This document shows, piece after piece, positions 49,526 to 57,227 of a stretch of DNA of 57,227 nt; the first letter of the stretch is position 1; the number at the start of each line of letters is the position of its first letter. A program made the translations under genes and the position numbers. The notes beneath the pieces were generated by a model, which was not told the DNA's origin, did no database searches, and saw only the letters and a list, made by a program, of their open reading frames with translations. Origin of the DNA: Streptomyces griseus (GTDB lineage Bacteria; Actinomycetota; Actinomycetes; Streptomycetales; Streptomycetaceae); assembly GCF_001715295.1 (NCBI RefSeq), contig NZ_MDKB01000001.1:1364708-1421934 (forward strand). Direction: 5' to 3'.

Positions 49526-52500
49526 TCAGTTCAGATGGCGAAGGAGCTGGTCGACCTCGTCGTCGGACATCCCGGCGAGCTGGGCGAGCAGCGCCTCGTC
49601 GGCGGTCGGCCGGCGGTCGCGGGCCCGTTCGAGTTGCTCGATGGCCGCGGCCAGCCCGGCCGGGGTCGGCAGTCGGAAGAAGTCGCGCACCGGCACCTGG
49701 AGACCGAACTCGGCCCGGACGCGGCTCAGCATCTTCGCGGCGAGCAGGGAGTGCCCGCCGAGACCGAAGAAGTCGGCGTGCACACCGACCACCGACAGCC
49801 CGAGCACGTCCTGGAAGAGGGACAGCACACGGCGCTCCACCCCGTTGCGGGGCGGCACCTGCGCCACCGGGTCGCGCGGGGCCTGCGCGGGCGGTTCCGG
49901 CAGGGCACCCCGGTCGGTACCGCCGCCGGGGGCCAGGGGCAGTTCGTCCAGGACCCCGAAGACCGCGGGTACCCGGTAGCCGGGCAGTGCGGAGCGGGCC
50001 CGGCCCCGTACGTCGGCGGTGAACGCCTCGCGTTCCGCCTCGGTACCCGCCGCGACCGTGCCGTCCGGCACCAGCCAGGCGACCAGCCGGCTCCGCTCGG
50101 CGTCGGTGGTCACCGCCGAGGCCGCCACCCCGGGGAACCCGGTGAGCACCTTCTCGACGGCCGCCGCCGGTACGGCACGGTCCCCGGCGAAGAGCCGGCC
50201 CTCACCGGGCCCGACCACCTCCAGGGCCCCGTCCCCGGCCCGGCGGCACCGCAGCCCCACCGGCACCGCGGCACCCGTCCCGTCGGCGACGAACAACTCG
50301 CCGACCAGGCCGGCGGCCACGGGCCTGCCCAGCGCATCCAGCACACTGCGTGCCACACCGGCGGGGGCCGGTCCCAGCCGCCGCCCCCGCCCCTCGTCCA
50401 GCGCGGCGAGCGCGACCGGGGCCGAGGTCGCCCTGGGGCCGGGGCGGCCCAGGAACACCACGCGGCCGGTCCGCGTCAGCATGTCCACCAGATCGGGCGC
50501 CAGCACCTCACCGACACACACCAGCCGTGCCCCCGGCGGAGGCTCCCAACCCTCGGTCAGCACCCGCCGCCATGTCGGCGGATCGGCCAGGACGAACGCG
50601 CCGGGCGGCGCGGCCGGAGCCAGTTGCACCCCGGAGAGCATCAGGCTGCGGGCGTACGCCAAGGGCATCAGCAGATCCACCGGGGACGGCGGGGCGCCGC
50701 CGTCCAGCAGCAGTACGTCGTCCTCCGGGGTCACCGACAGCCGGTCCGCGACAGCCGCCACCGCGGCGGCCAGCGCCCCGTGCGTGAGTGCCGCCCCGGC
50801 GCCCTCCAGATCCGTGTCCTGGGCCGACCAGGCCGGCGCATCCGGCCCGGACGCCCCGGTGTGCTCCACCGGGTCGAACCGCGGACCGGTGGTGATCAGC
50901 CACCCGCCGTCCTCCTCCTCGGCGCGCCGGACGAAGGCCCCCGCCCGCTCGTGCCGCTGTCCGTACACGGGCACCGCGCCGACCTCGAACACCGCGAGCA
51001 GGACGGCGACCAGAGCCGCCGAGGGCACCGGGGGAGTGGTCACCCGCATGTCCGGCCCGGCGATGCCCTCGACGCGCAGCCGACCCGCCAGATCGGCGGC
51101 CCACTCCCGCAACTCGCCCAGCGTCAGCACGGCGTCCGCCGACGACAGCACCATGCTGTCCGCCGCTCGCTCCGCGAGCAGTTCCGCCACGGTCACCCTC
51201 GCAGGGACCCCGGCCGTATCCTGTCCGCCCGCCGTCTGTGCCGGGGCCGGGTCAGCGGCCAGGGGGAGCGCCCCCACCGGGACCGCGGGGTCCCGCAGCG
51301 CGTCCGCCAGCACCAGCCGGTGCAGCTCCACGATCCGGGCCGCCGTCGCCTCGTCGTACAGGCCCTTGTCGTAGTCCAGTTGCAGCCGCAGCCCGTCCTC
51401 GTCCGGCAGCACCGTCAGCCACAGGTCGAACTTGGCCGCCGTGCGCGTCAGTTCCACCGGCGCCATGGTCAGTCCGGGCAACCGCACCTCCGCTGCCGGG
51501 GTGTTCGGCATGGAGAACATCACGTCGAAGAGGGGGTTGCGCTCCAGCGCGCGGGTCTGCCGCATCTCCTGCACCAGCCGGTCGAACGGCATCCGGTCGT
51601 GCGAGAAGGCGCTCAGACAGGTGTCCCGCACCACCTCCGCCGCTGTCCCGAACCCGCCGAGCAGTGGCAGACGGGCACGTAGCACGAGGGTGTTCGCGAA
51701 GAACCCGACCAGTCGCTCAGCGTCCGGATGGTGCCGCCCCGCCACCGGCGTGCCCACCACCACGTCCTCCTGTCCCGTCACCCGGGCCAGTGTCGCCATG
51801 AAGCCGGTGAGCAGCACCATGAACAGCGTCCCGCCGGACCGCTTGGCCAGCTCCTCCAACGCGGCGGTCGTCACACCGTCCAGGCGCTCCTCCACCCGGC
51901 CGCCTTCCCCGCCGCGCCCCAGCTCCCGGGGACGGTCCACCGGTAGTTCCAGTGGCGTCGTGCCGGCCAGCGCCGCCCGCCAGTGCTCGATCAGCTGGTC
52001 CATCCGGTCCCCGGCCAACTGCTGGTCCAGCCAGCCGACATAGTCGGCGTACTGCACCGACAGCTCACCGAGACCAGCCTCACCCTGCTCCCGTAGTCCG
52101 CGGTAGGCGGCGGCCAGGTCTCCGTAGAACACGTCCATGGACCAGCTGTCACACACGAGGTGATGAATCGTCACAATCAGCGTGTGCCGGTCCGAGGCCT
52201 CCCGGACGAGGACCAGCCGCAGCAGCGGAGGCGAGTCCAGTGCGAACGGCGCCGCCGCTTGCTCGCGGGCCAGCGTCTGCACCCGGGCCTCGGCCGCCGC
52301 GGGCGACAGGCCCGTGCAGTCGACCACCGGCAGCGACACCAAGGCCTCCGGCAGCACCAGCTGGTGCGGATCACCGTCGACCAGACCGACCCCGGTGCGC
52401 AGACTCTCGTGCCGCCCCACCACCGCGTTCACCGCCTGCTGGAGCAGCACGACGTCCAGCTCACCGGTCAGCCGCACCGCGCTCACCACGTTGTACGCGG

Positions 52501-52633
52501 AGTTGCTCGACGGGTTCAGCTGGCAGACGAACCACAGACTGCGCTGCGCCGGCGCGGCCGGCAGCACGAAGTAGTCGCTGTAGTCGCGGGCTTCGCCGCT
52601 GCCGGTACCTCCGGCGTACGAGGAACTGCTCAC
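49526..52633 (-). CDS. NRPS, C-A*-T with inactive adenylation domain
   Basis: A 1035-residue NRPS. C domain about 25-440 with HHLVCDSW near 160 (second His and Asp kept). Residues about 440-920 align with an A domain but lack the core motifs: no TSGSTGxPKG loop, no YGPTE, YRTGD reduced to LFAGDRAV, the lysine of the last motif lost in APGGGTDRGALP. T domain near 959 is normal (FFGLGGHSLLAAKM). The module cannot charge its own carrier; the unit must come from another protein, either the glycolyl-ACP route or the stand-alone A protein at 41 kb. GTG 52633 overlaps the thioesterase stop (GTGA). The long frame continues upstream but that part is the thioesterase gene in another frame. Confidence 0.9.
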   Translation of the reverse strand: MSSSSYAGGTGSGEARDYSDYFVLPAAPAQRSLWFVCQLNPSSNSAYNVVSAVRLTGELDVVLLQQAVNAVVGRHESLRTGVGLVDGDPHQLVLPEALVSLPVVDCTGLSPAAAEARVQTLAREQAAAPFALDSPPLLRLVLVREASDRHTLIVTIHHLVCDSWSMDVFYGDLAAAYRGLREQGEAGLGELSVQYADYVGWLDQQLAGDRMDQLIEHWRAALAGTTPLELPVDRPRELGRGGEGGRVEERLDGVTTAALEELAKRSGGTLFMVLLTGFMATLARVTGQEDVVVGTPVAGRHHPDAERLVGFFANTLVLRARLPLLGGFGTAAEVVRDTCLSAFSHDRMPFDRLVQEMRQTRALERNPLFDVMFSMPNTPAAEVRLPGLTMAPVELTRTAAKFDLWLTVLPDEDGLRLQLDYDKGLYDEATAARIVELHRLVLADALRDPAVPVGALPLAADPAPAQTAGGQDTAGVPARVTVAELLAERAADSMVLSSADAVLTLGELREWAADLAGRLRVEGIAGPDMRVTTPPVPSAALVAVLLAVFEVGAVPVYGQRHERAGAFVRRAEEEDGGWLITTGPRFDPVEHTGASGPDAPAWSAQDTDLEGAGAALTHGALAAAVAAVADRLSVTPEDDVLLLDGGAPPSPVDLLMPLAYARSLMLSGVQLAPAAPPGAFVLADPPTWRRVLTEGWEPPPGARLVCVGEVLAPDLVDMLTRTGRVVFLGRPGPRATSAPVALAALDEGRGRRLGPAPAGVARSVLDALGRPVAAGLVGELFVADGTGAAVPVGLRCRRAGDGALEVVGPGEGRLFAGDRAVPAAAVEKVLTGFPGVAASAVTTDAERSRLVAWLVPDGTVAAGTEAEREAFTADVRGRARSALPGYRVPAVFGVLDELPLAPGGGTDRGALPEPPAQAPRDPVAQVPPRNGVERRVLSLFQDVLGLSVVGVHADFFGLGGHSLLAAKMLSRVRAEFGLQVPVRDFFRLPTPAGLAAAIEQLERARDRRPTADEALLAQLAGMSDDEVDQLLRHLN

Positions 52634-53403
52634 TGGGTTCCCGCCTCCCTCGCGGCCGATACACCGAGCGCCGCCCCGATGTGGGTCACAACGCTCCTTT
52701 CGTGGTCCTGCACGAAGAAATGACCTCCGTCGAACTCGTGAACCGAACAGTCCGCCGAGGTCTGCCGGGACCAGCCCGCGTCCCCGTCCCGCACCAGCGG
52801 GTCCCGTCTGCCGCGCAGCACCCGCACCGGCACCGATAGCGGCGGCCCCGGCACGTACGCATAGGTCTCCGCCAGGGTCAGATCGGCCCTGATGGTGGGC
52901 AGCATCAGCGTGACCAGCTCCTCGTACGTGGAGAGGTCCTGCGGTTCCATCCCCTCCCAGGCCCGCAGCCGCTCCAGCAGCTCCGCGTCCGGCAGATGAT
53001 GGACCTGCTCCTGGTCCCCGTACTGCGGGGCATCCCGCCCGGACACGAACAGCGCGGTGGGCAGCGGCAGTTCCAGTTCCCTGAACCGCCGCAGCACTTC
53101 GAAGGCGACGAGCGCGCCCATGCTGTGCCCGTAGAACGCGTACGGCCGCCGGGTCAGCGGTCCGAGCGCCGGCGCCAGGGCGTCCACGAGCGCCGTCATC
53201 TCCAGGAAAGGGGGCTCCCCGAGGCGTACCTCCCGGCCCGGCAACTGCACCGCGGTGATCTTCAGCTCCGAGGTGTACCGCTGCCAGTTCTGGAACATCG
53301 CGGCGCTGCCCCCGGCATGCGGAAAGCACACCACATCGCTGACCGGATCGGTGACATCGCCGAAGGATCGGAACCAACGGGAACTCAGTCGGGTCGGGCG
53401 CAC
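52630..53403 (-). CDS. Type II thioesterase
   Basis: A 257-residue stand-alone thioesterase of the alpha/beta hydrolase fold. Motifs: VVCFPHAGGSAAMFQNW at the N terminus, FYGHSMGALVAFEV with the nucleophilic Ser, RVLRGRRDPLV with the Asp, and FDGGHFFVQDH with the His. Such enzymes clear misloaded carrier domains. GTG 53403 has GGAGG five bases upstream and gives the normal family length; the open frame starts 30 codons earlier without homology. It is the first gene of the minus-strand operon and overlaps the following NRPS start by four bases. Confidence 0.92.
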   Translation of the reverse strand: MRPTRLSSRWFRSFGDVTDPVSDVVCFPHAGGSAAMFQNWQRYTSELKITAVQLPGREVRLGEPPFLEMTALVDALAPALGPLTRRPYAFYGHSMGALVAFEVLRRFRELELPLPTALFVSGRDAPQYGDQEQVHHLPDAELLERLRAWEGMEPQDLSTYEELVTLMLPTIRADLTLAETYAYVPGPPLSVPVRVLRGRRDPLVRDGDAGWSRQTSADCSVHEFDGGHFFVQDHERSVVTHIGAALGVSAAREAGTQ

Positions 53404-53425
53404 CTCTACCTCCGTCGGAGATGGC

Positions 53426-53446
53426 GAACGCGGAACGCGGAATGCG
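53426..53446. repeat. Three tandem 7-bp repeats in the thioesterase leader
   Basis: GAACGCG, GAACGCG and GAATGCG follow one another without spacing, 23-43 bases upstream of the thioesterase start. Their function is unknown; they may be chance or a leader element. Confidence 0.5.
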
Positions 53447-53467
53447 GTGGACCGGCACCGGATCGGA

Positions 53468-53497
53468 ATCTGTGACCGGACCGCGGCGTGCAATCAA
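53468..53497 (-). promoter_or_regulatory. Possible promoter of the thioesterase-NRPS operon
   Basis: On the minus strand TTGATT (53497-53492) is followed after 18 bases by ACAGAT (53473-53468). Together they resemble a weak sigma-70-type promoter about 65 bases before the thioesterase start. Confidence 0.35.
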
Positions 53498-53557
53498 ATG
53501 CCGCCGACCTCATCCCTACCAGTTCCCTCGGAGGGCACTCAATGACCCCGTGCCCGA

Positions 53558-53613
53558 CTGAGAGGCGAGCGATAAGGAAGTGAGAGCCGAGTGAGAGACA
53601 GCGCACTTTTAAT
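53558..53613 (+). promoter_or_regulatory. Candidate SARP operator/promoter of the fatty acyl-AMP ligase gene
   Basis: CTGAGAG at 53558, GTGAGAG at 53580 and GTGAGAG at 53591 are spaced 22 and 11 bases, all on one 11-base grid. The third ends 10 bases before TTTAAT (53608-53613), a 5/6 match to a -10. This is the layout of SARP operators. The identical GTGAGAG unit occurs in the array at 30.6 kb. Confidence 0.65.
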
Positions 53614-53727
53614 TGCGTCGGCGCCGAAGTGTGTCGCCGTCATGCCGTCCCGTCACCGAGCCCCGCGCTCTCCTGCTCCGCCGATCCGACACCGGGCCGT
53701 CCGCGGCCGAGGGAATGGAGTCCGCCG

Positions 53728-55701
53728 ATGTCGAGCCCCGCTCGCCCCACGCTCGTGCACACCCTCGTCGCGCACGCCGCCACCCGCGGCGACCAGACGG
53801 CCTACGAGTACCTGCACGACGACGGGCGGGTGGACAGCCTCACGTACCGGGAACTGCTGGTGCGAGCCAGCGGTGTGGCGCCGCGACTGCGCGCCGACAC
53901 CGGCAACGGGCCCGCCCTGCTGCTCTACCCGCCCGGCCTGGACTTCGTCGTCGCCGTCTGGGCCTGCTTCCTGGCCGGGGTGCCCGCTGTCCCCGCCTAC
54001 CCGCCTATCTTCGGTTCCACCGACCGCATCGCGGCCCGCTTCACCCGCATGCTCGAGGACTCCCGGGCCGGCACCCTGCTGGCGGACCCGGCGGTGCTGG
54101 AACTGTTCACCGCCGGCATGAGCGCCGAGGACATGCCCCGCGTCCTCACCCTCGACGACGCCGACAACGGACGGGGGACCGCCGACGGGAATCCCGACCC
54201 GGAGGTCCTGGCGGACCTCCTGCGCACCGCCGCCGCACCCGAGGACCCCGCTCTCATCCAGTACACCTCGGGCAGCACGGGACAGCCGAAAGGCGTCGTC
54301 CTGGAACACCGGAATCTTCTCGCCAACATCAAGGCGATTACCGAGGTGTTCCAGCTCGACGAAACCGCCCGCGTCGTTTCCTGGCTGCCTCCCTATCACG
54401 ACATGGGGCTCATCGGATTCATCCTCACGCCAGTCCACGGTGCATTTCCGGTGCGACTGATGTCCCCCGTACATTTCCTCAAGAATCCGCTCGCCTGGCT
54501 GCGGCAGATCAGTGAACTCGGCATCACCCACACCGGCGGACCCAATTTCGCCTACGATCTGTGCGACCGGCGGGCCGCCACCGCCGACCTCACCGGACTG
54601 GACCTGAGCACCTGGCGGCTCGCCTTCAACGGCGCCGAACCGATCCGGCCCGCGACCCTCCACCGGTTCGCCGACCGCTTCGCCGCCCACGGCTTCCGCC
54701 CCGAGGCGTTCCTGCCCTGCTACGGCCTGGCCGAAGCCACCCTCATCGTCACCGGACACCACTGGACCGGGCCCGACAGCGGTGTGGACGAGGACGGCCG
54801 CGTCGACTGCGGCCCCGTCGTCGACGGACATCTCCTCGCCCTGGTCGACCCCGCCACCGGCACACCCGTCCCCGAAGGTGCCGAGGGCGAGATCTGGATC
54901 AGCGGCCCCAGCATCAGCAACGGGTACTGGAACAGCACCGGGACCCCCGACAGCGAACTCTTCGGCGTACTCGACGGCACCCGTCATCTGCGCACCGGCG
55001 ACCTCGGCCGGCTGCGCGGCGGACACCTCACCGTCACCGGCCGTCGCAAGGACGTCCTCATCCAGAACGGCGTCAACCACCACGCCCACGACCTGTGTAC
55101 CGCCGCCACCGAGGACAACCCCGCCGTACGGCCCACCGCCGCCGCCTTCGGCGGACCCGACGACGAAGTCGTCATCGCCGTCGAGGTCGCCGGCAACGAC
55201 CATGACACTGCGGCACTCGCCGCCGACATCCGCACCCGCGTCCTCACCGCCACCGGCGTCCGCGTCCACACCGTGGTCCTCTGCCCGCCCCGCACCATCC
55301 CCCGTACCACCAGCGGAAAGGTCCAGCACTCCCTGGCCCGCACCCGCCACCTCGCGGGCGACCTCAGAGGAACCGCCGTCACCGCCACACCGGTCACCGC
55401 CCCGGCCGAGGACACGGAACTCCTCACCCTCTTCCTCTCCTCGATCTTCGCCGCCGTCTGCCAGGTCCCCTCCTGCGGACCCGACGAGACCCTCGCCGCC
55501 ATGGGCGGGGACTCCCTGCGCGCGGCAGAGATCGCCGCCGTGGCCGAGGACGCCCTCACCCTCCAGGTCCGCGTCGAGGACGTGCTCCGCGCCCAGTCGC
55601 CCCGCGAGCTCACCGCCCGCCTCGCCCAGCGCTGGGCCGACCACGACGTGCCCTACGCCCACGCGATGGAACGCGTCAGGAGCCTGATGTCCCACGAATG
55701 A
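53728..55701 (+). CDS. Fatty acyl-AMP ligase fused to an acyl carrier protein
   Basis: A 657-residue starter enzyme. The ligase (about 1-570) has the FAAL hallmarks: PAYPPIFGSTDR, IQYTSGSTGQPKGVVLEHRN, WLPPYHDMGLIGFI, AFNGAEPIRPATL and LRTGDLG, then RKDVLIQNGVNHHAHDL. The C-terminal ACP (about 590-645) carries MGGDSLRAAEI. It activates a fatty acid as the adenylate and loads it directly on the attached ACP. Next downstream is an NRPS beginning with a C domain, so the chain begins with an acyl group, as in the cryptic lipidated leader of saframycin/quinocarcin-type pathways. ATG 53728 follows GGAG. The upstream SARP-like array probably controls it. Confidence 0.93.
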   Translation: MSSPARPTLVHTLVAHAATRGDQTAYEYLHDDGRVDSLTYRELLVRASGVAPRLRADTGNGPALLLYPPGLDFVVAVWACFLAGVPAVPAYPPIFGSTDRIAARFTRMLEDSRAGTLLADPAVLELFTAGMSAEDMPRVLTLDDADNGRGTADGNPDPEVLADLLRTAAAPEDPALIQYTSGSTGQPKGVVLEHRNLLANIKAITEVFQLDETARVVSWLPPYHDMGLIGFILTPVHGAFPVRLMSPVHFLKNPLAWLRQISELGITHTGGPNFAYDLCDRRAATADLTGLDLSTWRLAFNGAEPIRPATLHRFADRFAAHGFRPEAFLPCYGLAEATLIVTGHHWTGPDSGVDEDGRVDCGPVVDGHLLALVDPATGTPVPEGAEGEIWISGPSISNGYWNSTGTPDSELFGVLDGTRHLRTGDLGRLRGGHLTVTGRRKDVLIQNGVNHHAHDLCTAATEDNPAVRPTAAAFGGPDDEVVIAVEVAGNDHDTAALAADIRTRVLTATGVRVHTVVLCPPRTIPRTTSGKVQHSLARTRHLAGDLRGTAVTATPVTAPAEDTELLTLFLSSIFAAVCQVPSCGPDETLAAMGGDSLRAAEIAAVAEDALTLQVRVEDVLRAQSPRELTARLAQRWADHDVPYAHAMERVRSLMSHE

Positions 55702-55771
55702 GGCCCAAGACGCCCACGCCCGGCAACCAAGCGGAGGACCACGTCCGGTGACAACACGGAGGACGACGCCT

Positions 55772-57227
55772 GTGTCAGACAACCTTCAGGTACCCGCCGA
55801 CCTCGGCCGCGACCTCCTCGCCCGCTGGCGTGCCCGCACACCGGACGCCACCGCACCCGTAGTCCCCCAGGTCAGTCCCATCCAGCTCGGGCTGCGGCTG
55901 TTCGAGGAGATCCACCCGGGCACCGCCGCCAACATCCTCCGCTTCGACGCCGAGATCGACGGCCCCCTCGACACCGACCGCCTCGCCACCGCCCTGCACA
56001 CCCTTGCCCGTCGGCACGCCGTGCTGCGCACCACCTTCCCCGACGGGGACCGGACCGCCTGCGCCGTCACCCCCGAGGCCGAGGCCGTACCCGACCTCAC
56101 GGTCACCGACCTCGGTGAGCTCGGTACCGACGCCGGCCGTGCCCGGGCGCGGGCCGAGGCGGACGCCCGCGCCGCTGCCCCCATGAACCTCGCGACCGGC
56201 CCACTGTGGCGCGTCGCCGTCTGGACCCTCGCCGACGGAACCGCCCGGATGCAGCTCCTCGCCCACCACATCGTGGCCGACGGCTGGTCACTGGGCGTGT
56301 TCCTCGCGGAACTCGGCACCCTGTACGCCGGCCGGCCCCTCGGCCCGGCCCCTGCGCTGCCCGCGGTACCCGCCACCCCCGACCCCGCCGACCTCGCTGC
56401 CTGGCGGGACCGCCTGGCGGACGCCCCACCGCTCTCGCTGCCCACGGACCGACCCCGGCAGGGCAGTAGGCGCTTCCGCTCCGACCATGTCGGTGTCACC
56501 GTGGAGGCCGAGCTGATGGGCCGCGTCCAGGACGTGGCCGACAGCACCGGAATGACCCCCTTCATGGTGCTGCTCGCCGCCTTCCACCTGGCTCTCGCGC
56601 GGACGGCCGGTCACTCGGACATCACTGTCGGATCCCCCATCGCCACCCGCGAACGCCACCGTGCGCCGGGCGCCATAGGCCCCCTTGCGACCATGCTCGC
56701 GCTGCGCACCGACACCACCGGTGCCCGTACAGTCCGTGAGGTGCTCCATGCGGTCCGGGACACCTGTCTGGACGCGTACAGCGGCGCCCATGTGCCGATC
56801 GAGATCATCGCGGAACAGGCAGGGCAACGGGGCACCGCCCTGTTCGACGTGCTCTTCGTGCTCCAGCCGCAGCCGCCCGAGGCCCGCCTGGGAGACCTGC
56901 CCGTCCGGCCGATCGTGATGGCACCCGCCACCGTCCGCAACGACTGCGAGCTGTACCTCTGGCAGGGCGACGACGGCATCACCGGATTCCTCGGCTACGA
57001 CACCGACCTGTACTCCGCCGACACCGCGGCCCTCCTCGCCGGCCGCTTCCACGCCGCTCTCTCCGCGTTGGTGGGGGATCCGGATGTGGTGCTGGCCGAG
57101 GTGGATGTGCGGTCGGTGGGTGAGTGTGAGCGGGTGGGTGTGTTGTCGGTGGGTGTGCCGTTGGTGGGTTCGGTGGTTGGTCGGGTCGAGGGTGTGGTGG
57201 AGGGGGTGGTTGATCGGTTGGGTGGTG
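55772..57227 (+). CDS. NRPS, N-terminal condensation domain (runs off the right edge)
   Basis: The first 485 residues of an NRPS. A complete C domain reads SPIQLGLRLFEEIHPGTAAN, LLAHHIVADGWSLGVF (intact HHxxxDG near residue 168), GSPIATRERHRAPG and IEIIAEQAGQRGTALFDVLF, then a C-A linker. It follows the FAAL-ACP gene by 70 bases and probably condenses the fatty acyl group with the first amino acid. GTG 55772 has GGAGG nine bases upstream. GTG 55748, in frame and also preceded by GGAGG, is an equally possible start. From about 57066 codon choice changes abruptly to GTG/GGT-rich codons. Confidence 0.9.
   Translation, partial: MSDNLQVPADLGRDLLARWRARTPDATAPVVPQVSPIQLGLRLFEEIHPGTAANILRFDAEIDGPLDTDRLATALHTLARRHAVLRTTFPDGDRTACAVTPEAEAVPDLTVTDLGELGTDAGRARARAEADARAAAPMNLATGPLWRVAVWTLADGTARMQLLAHHIVADGWSLGVFLAELGTLYAGRPLGPAPALPAVPATPDPADLAAWRDRLADAPPLSLPTDRPRQGSRRFRSDHVGVTVEAELMGRVQDVADSTGMTPFMVLLAAFHLALARTAGHSDITVGSPIATRERHRAPGAIGPLATMLALRTDTTGARTVREVLHAVRDTCLDAYSGAHVPIEIIAEQAGQRGTALFDVLFVLQPQPPEARLGDLPVRPIVMAPATVRNDCELYLWQGDDGITGFLGYDTDLYSADTAALLAGRFHAALSALVGDPDVVLAEVDVRSVGECERVGVLSVGVPLVGSVVGRVEGVVEGVVDRLGG

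Noticed and set aside
49526..53497. The 1323-codon frame as one long NRPS
   Set aside because: Its first 288 codons overlap the type II thioesterase in another frame and show no NRPS similarity; the NRPS starts at GTG 52633.

Overview
The window is high-GC actinobacterial DNA, almost certainly from a Streptomyces. The evidence is GC-rich third codon positions, GTG starts with GGAGG sites, an OmpR-like/BTAD/NB-ARC SARP regulator, a DUF5133 protein, and two NRPS-containing biosynthetic loci. It reads as a chromosomal region where housekeeping genes alternate with secondary metabolism. No rRNA, tRNA, CRISPR array or insertion sequence was recognised.

Left part (1-7.8 kb): a geranylgeranyl-reductase-type flavoprotein, a PhnB/VOC protein, a decayed epoxide-hydrolase gene, a metallophosphoesterase overlapping an Sfp-type phosphopantetheinyl transferase (which could activate carrier proteins of both clusters), a histidine-phosphatase-like protein without its catalytic histidines, a cobalamin riboswitch controlling cbtB-cbtA, a TPR protein and a pirin.

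Cluster 1 (7,985-22,190, all minus strand) is a three-gene unit: NRPS C-A-T-TE, NRPS/PKS A-T-C-A(Pro)-T-KS-KR-ACP-TE without an AT domain, and a TauD-type Fe(II)/2-oxoglutarate oxygenase. This is the core recognised for the detoxin/rimosamide depsipeptides. Proline extended by one malonate and ketoreduced gives the detoxinine skeleton, which the oxygenase can hydroxylate and the C-A-T-TE protein can acylate.

Spacer (22.2-25 kb): a 1.25-kb gene-free stretch, then DUF5133, PRC-barrel and ACT-domain proteins.

Cluster 2 (from about 25.1 or 30.7 kb to beyond the right edge) has the layout of a quinocarcin/SF-1739/naphthyridinomycin-type tetrahydroisoquinoline antibiotic cluster. A UvrA-like protein is a resistance candidate. 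An E1-alpha / ACP / E1-beta-E2 fusion / KASIII-like operon is expected to supply a ketose-derived two-carbon acyl-ACP. A membrane M28 peptidase is coupled to a SARP regulator. A C*-A protein without a T domain, a clavaminate-synthase-like oxygenase (candidate arginine desaturase), a C-A-T-reductase NRPS, an MbtH protein, a C-A*-T NRPS with a dead A domain, and a type II thioesterase follow on the minus strand. A fatty acyl-AMP ligase-ACP protein and the start of another NRPS diverge on the plus strand, suggesting a fatty-acyl leader that is later cut off.

The strongest new-looking signals are the split of catalytic duties among the cluster 2 NRPS proteins and an 11-bp-pitch TGAGAG heptad array before both the fatty acyl-AMP ligase gene and the E1-alpha operon. 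The heptads look like operators of the local SARP and would join two operons 23 kb apart into one regulon.
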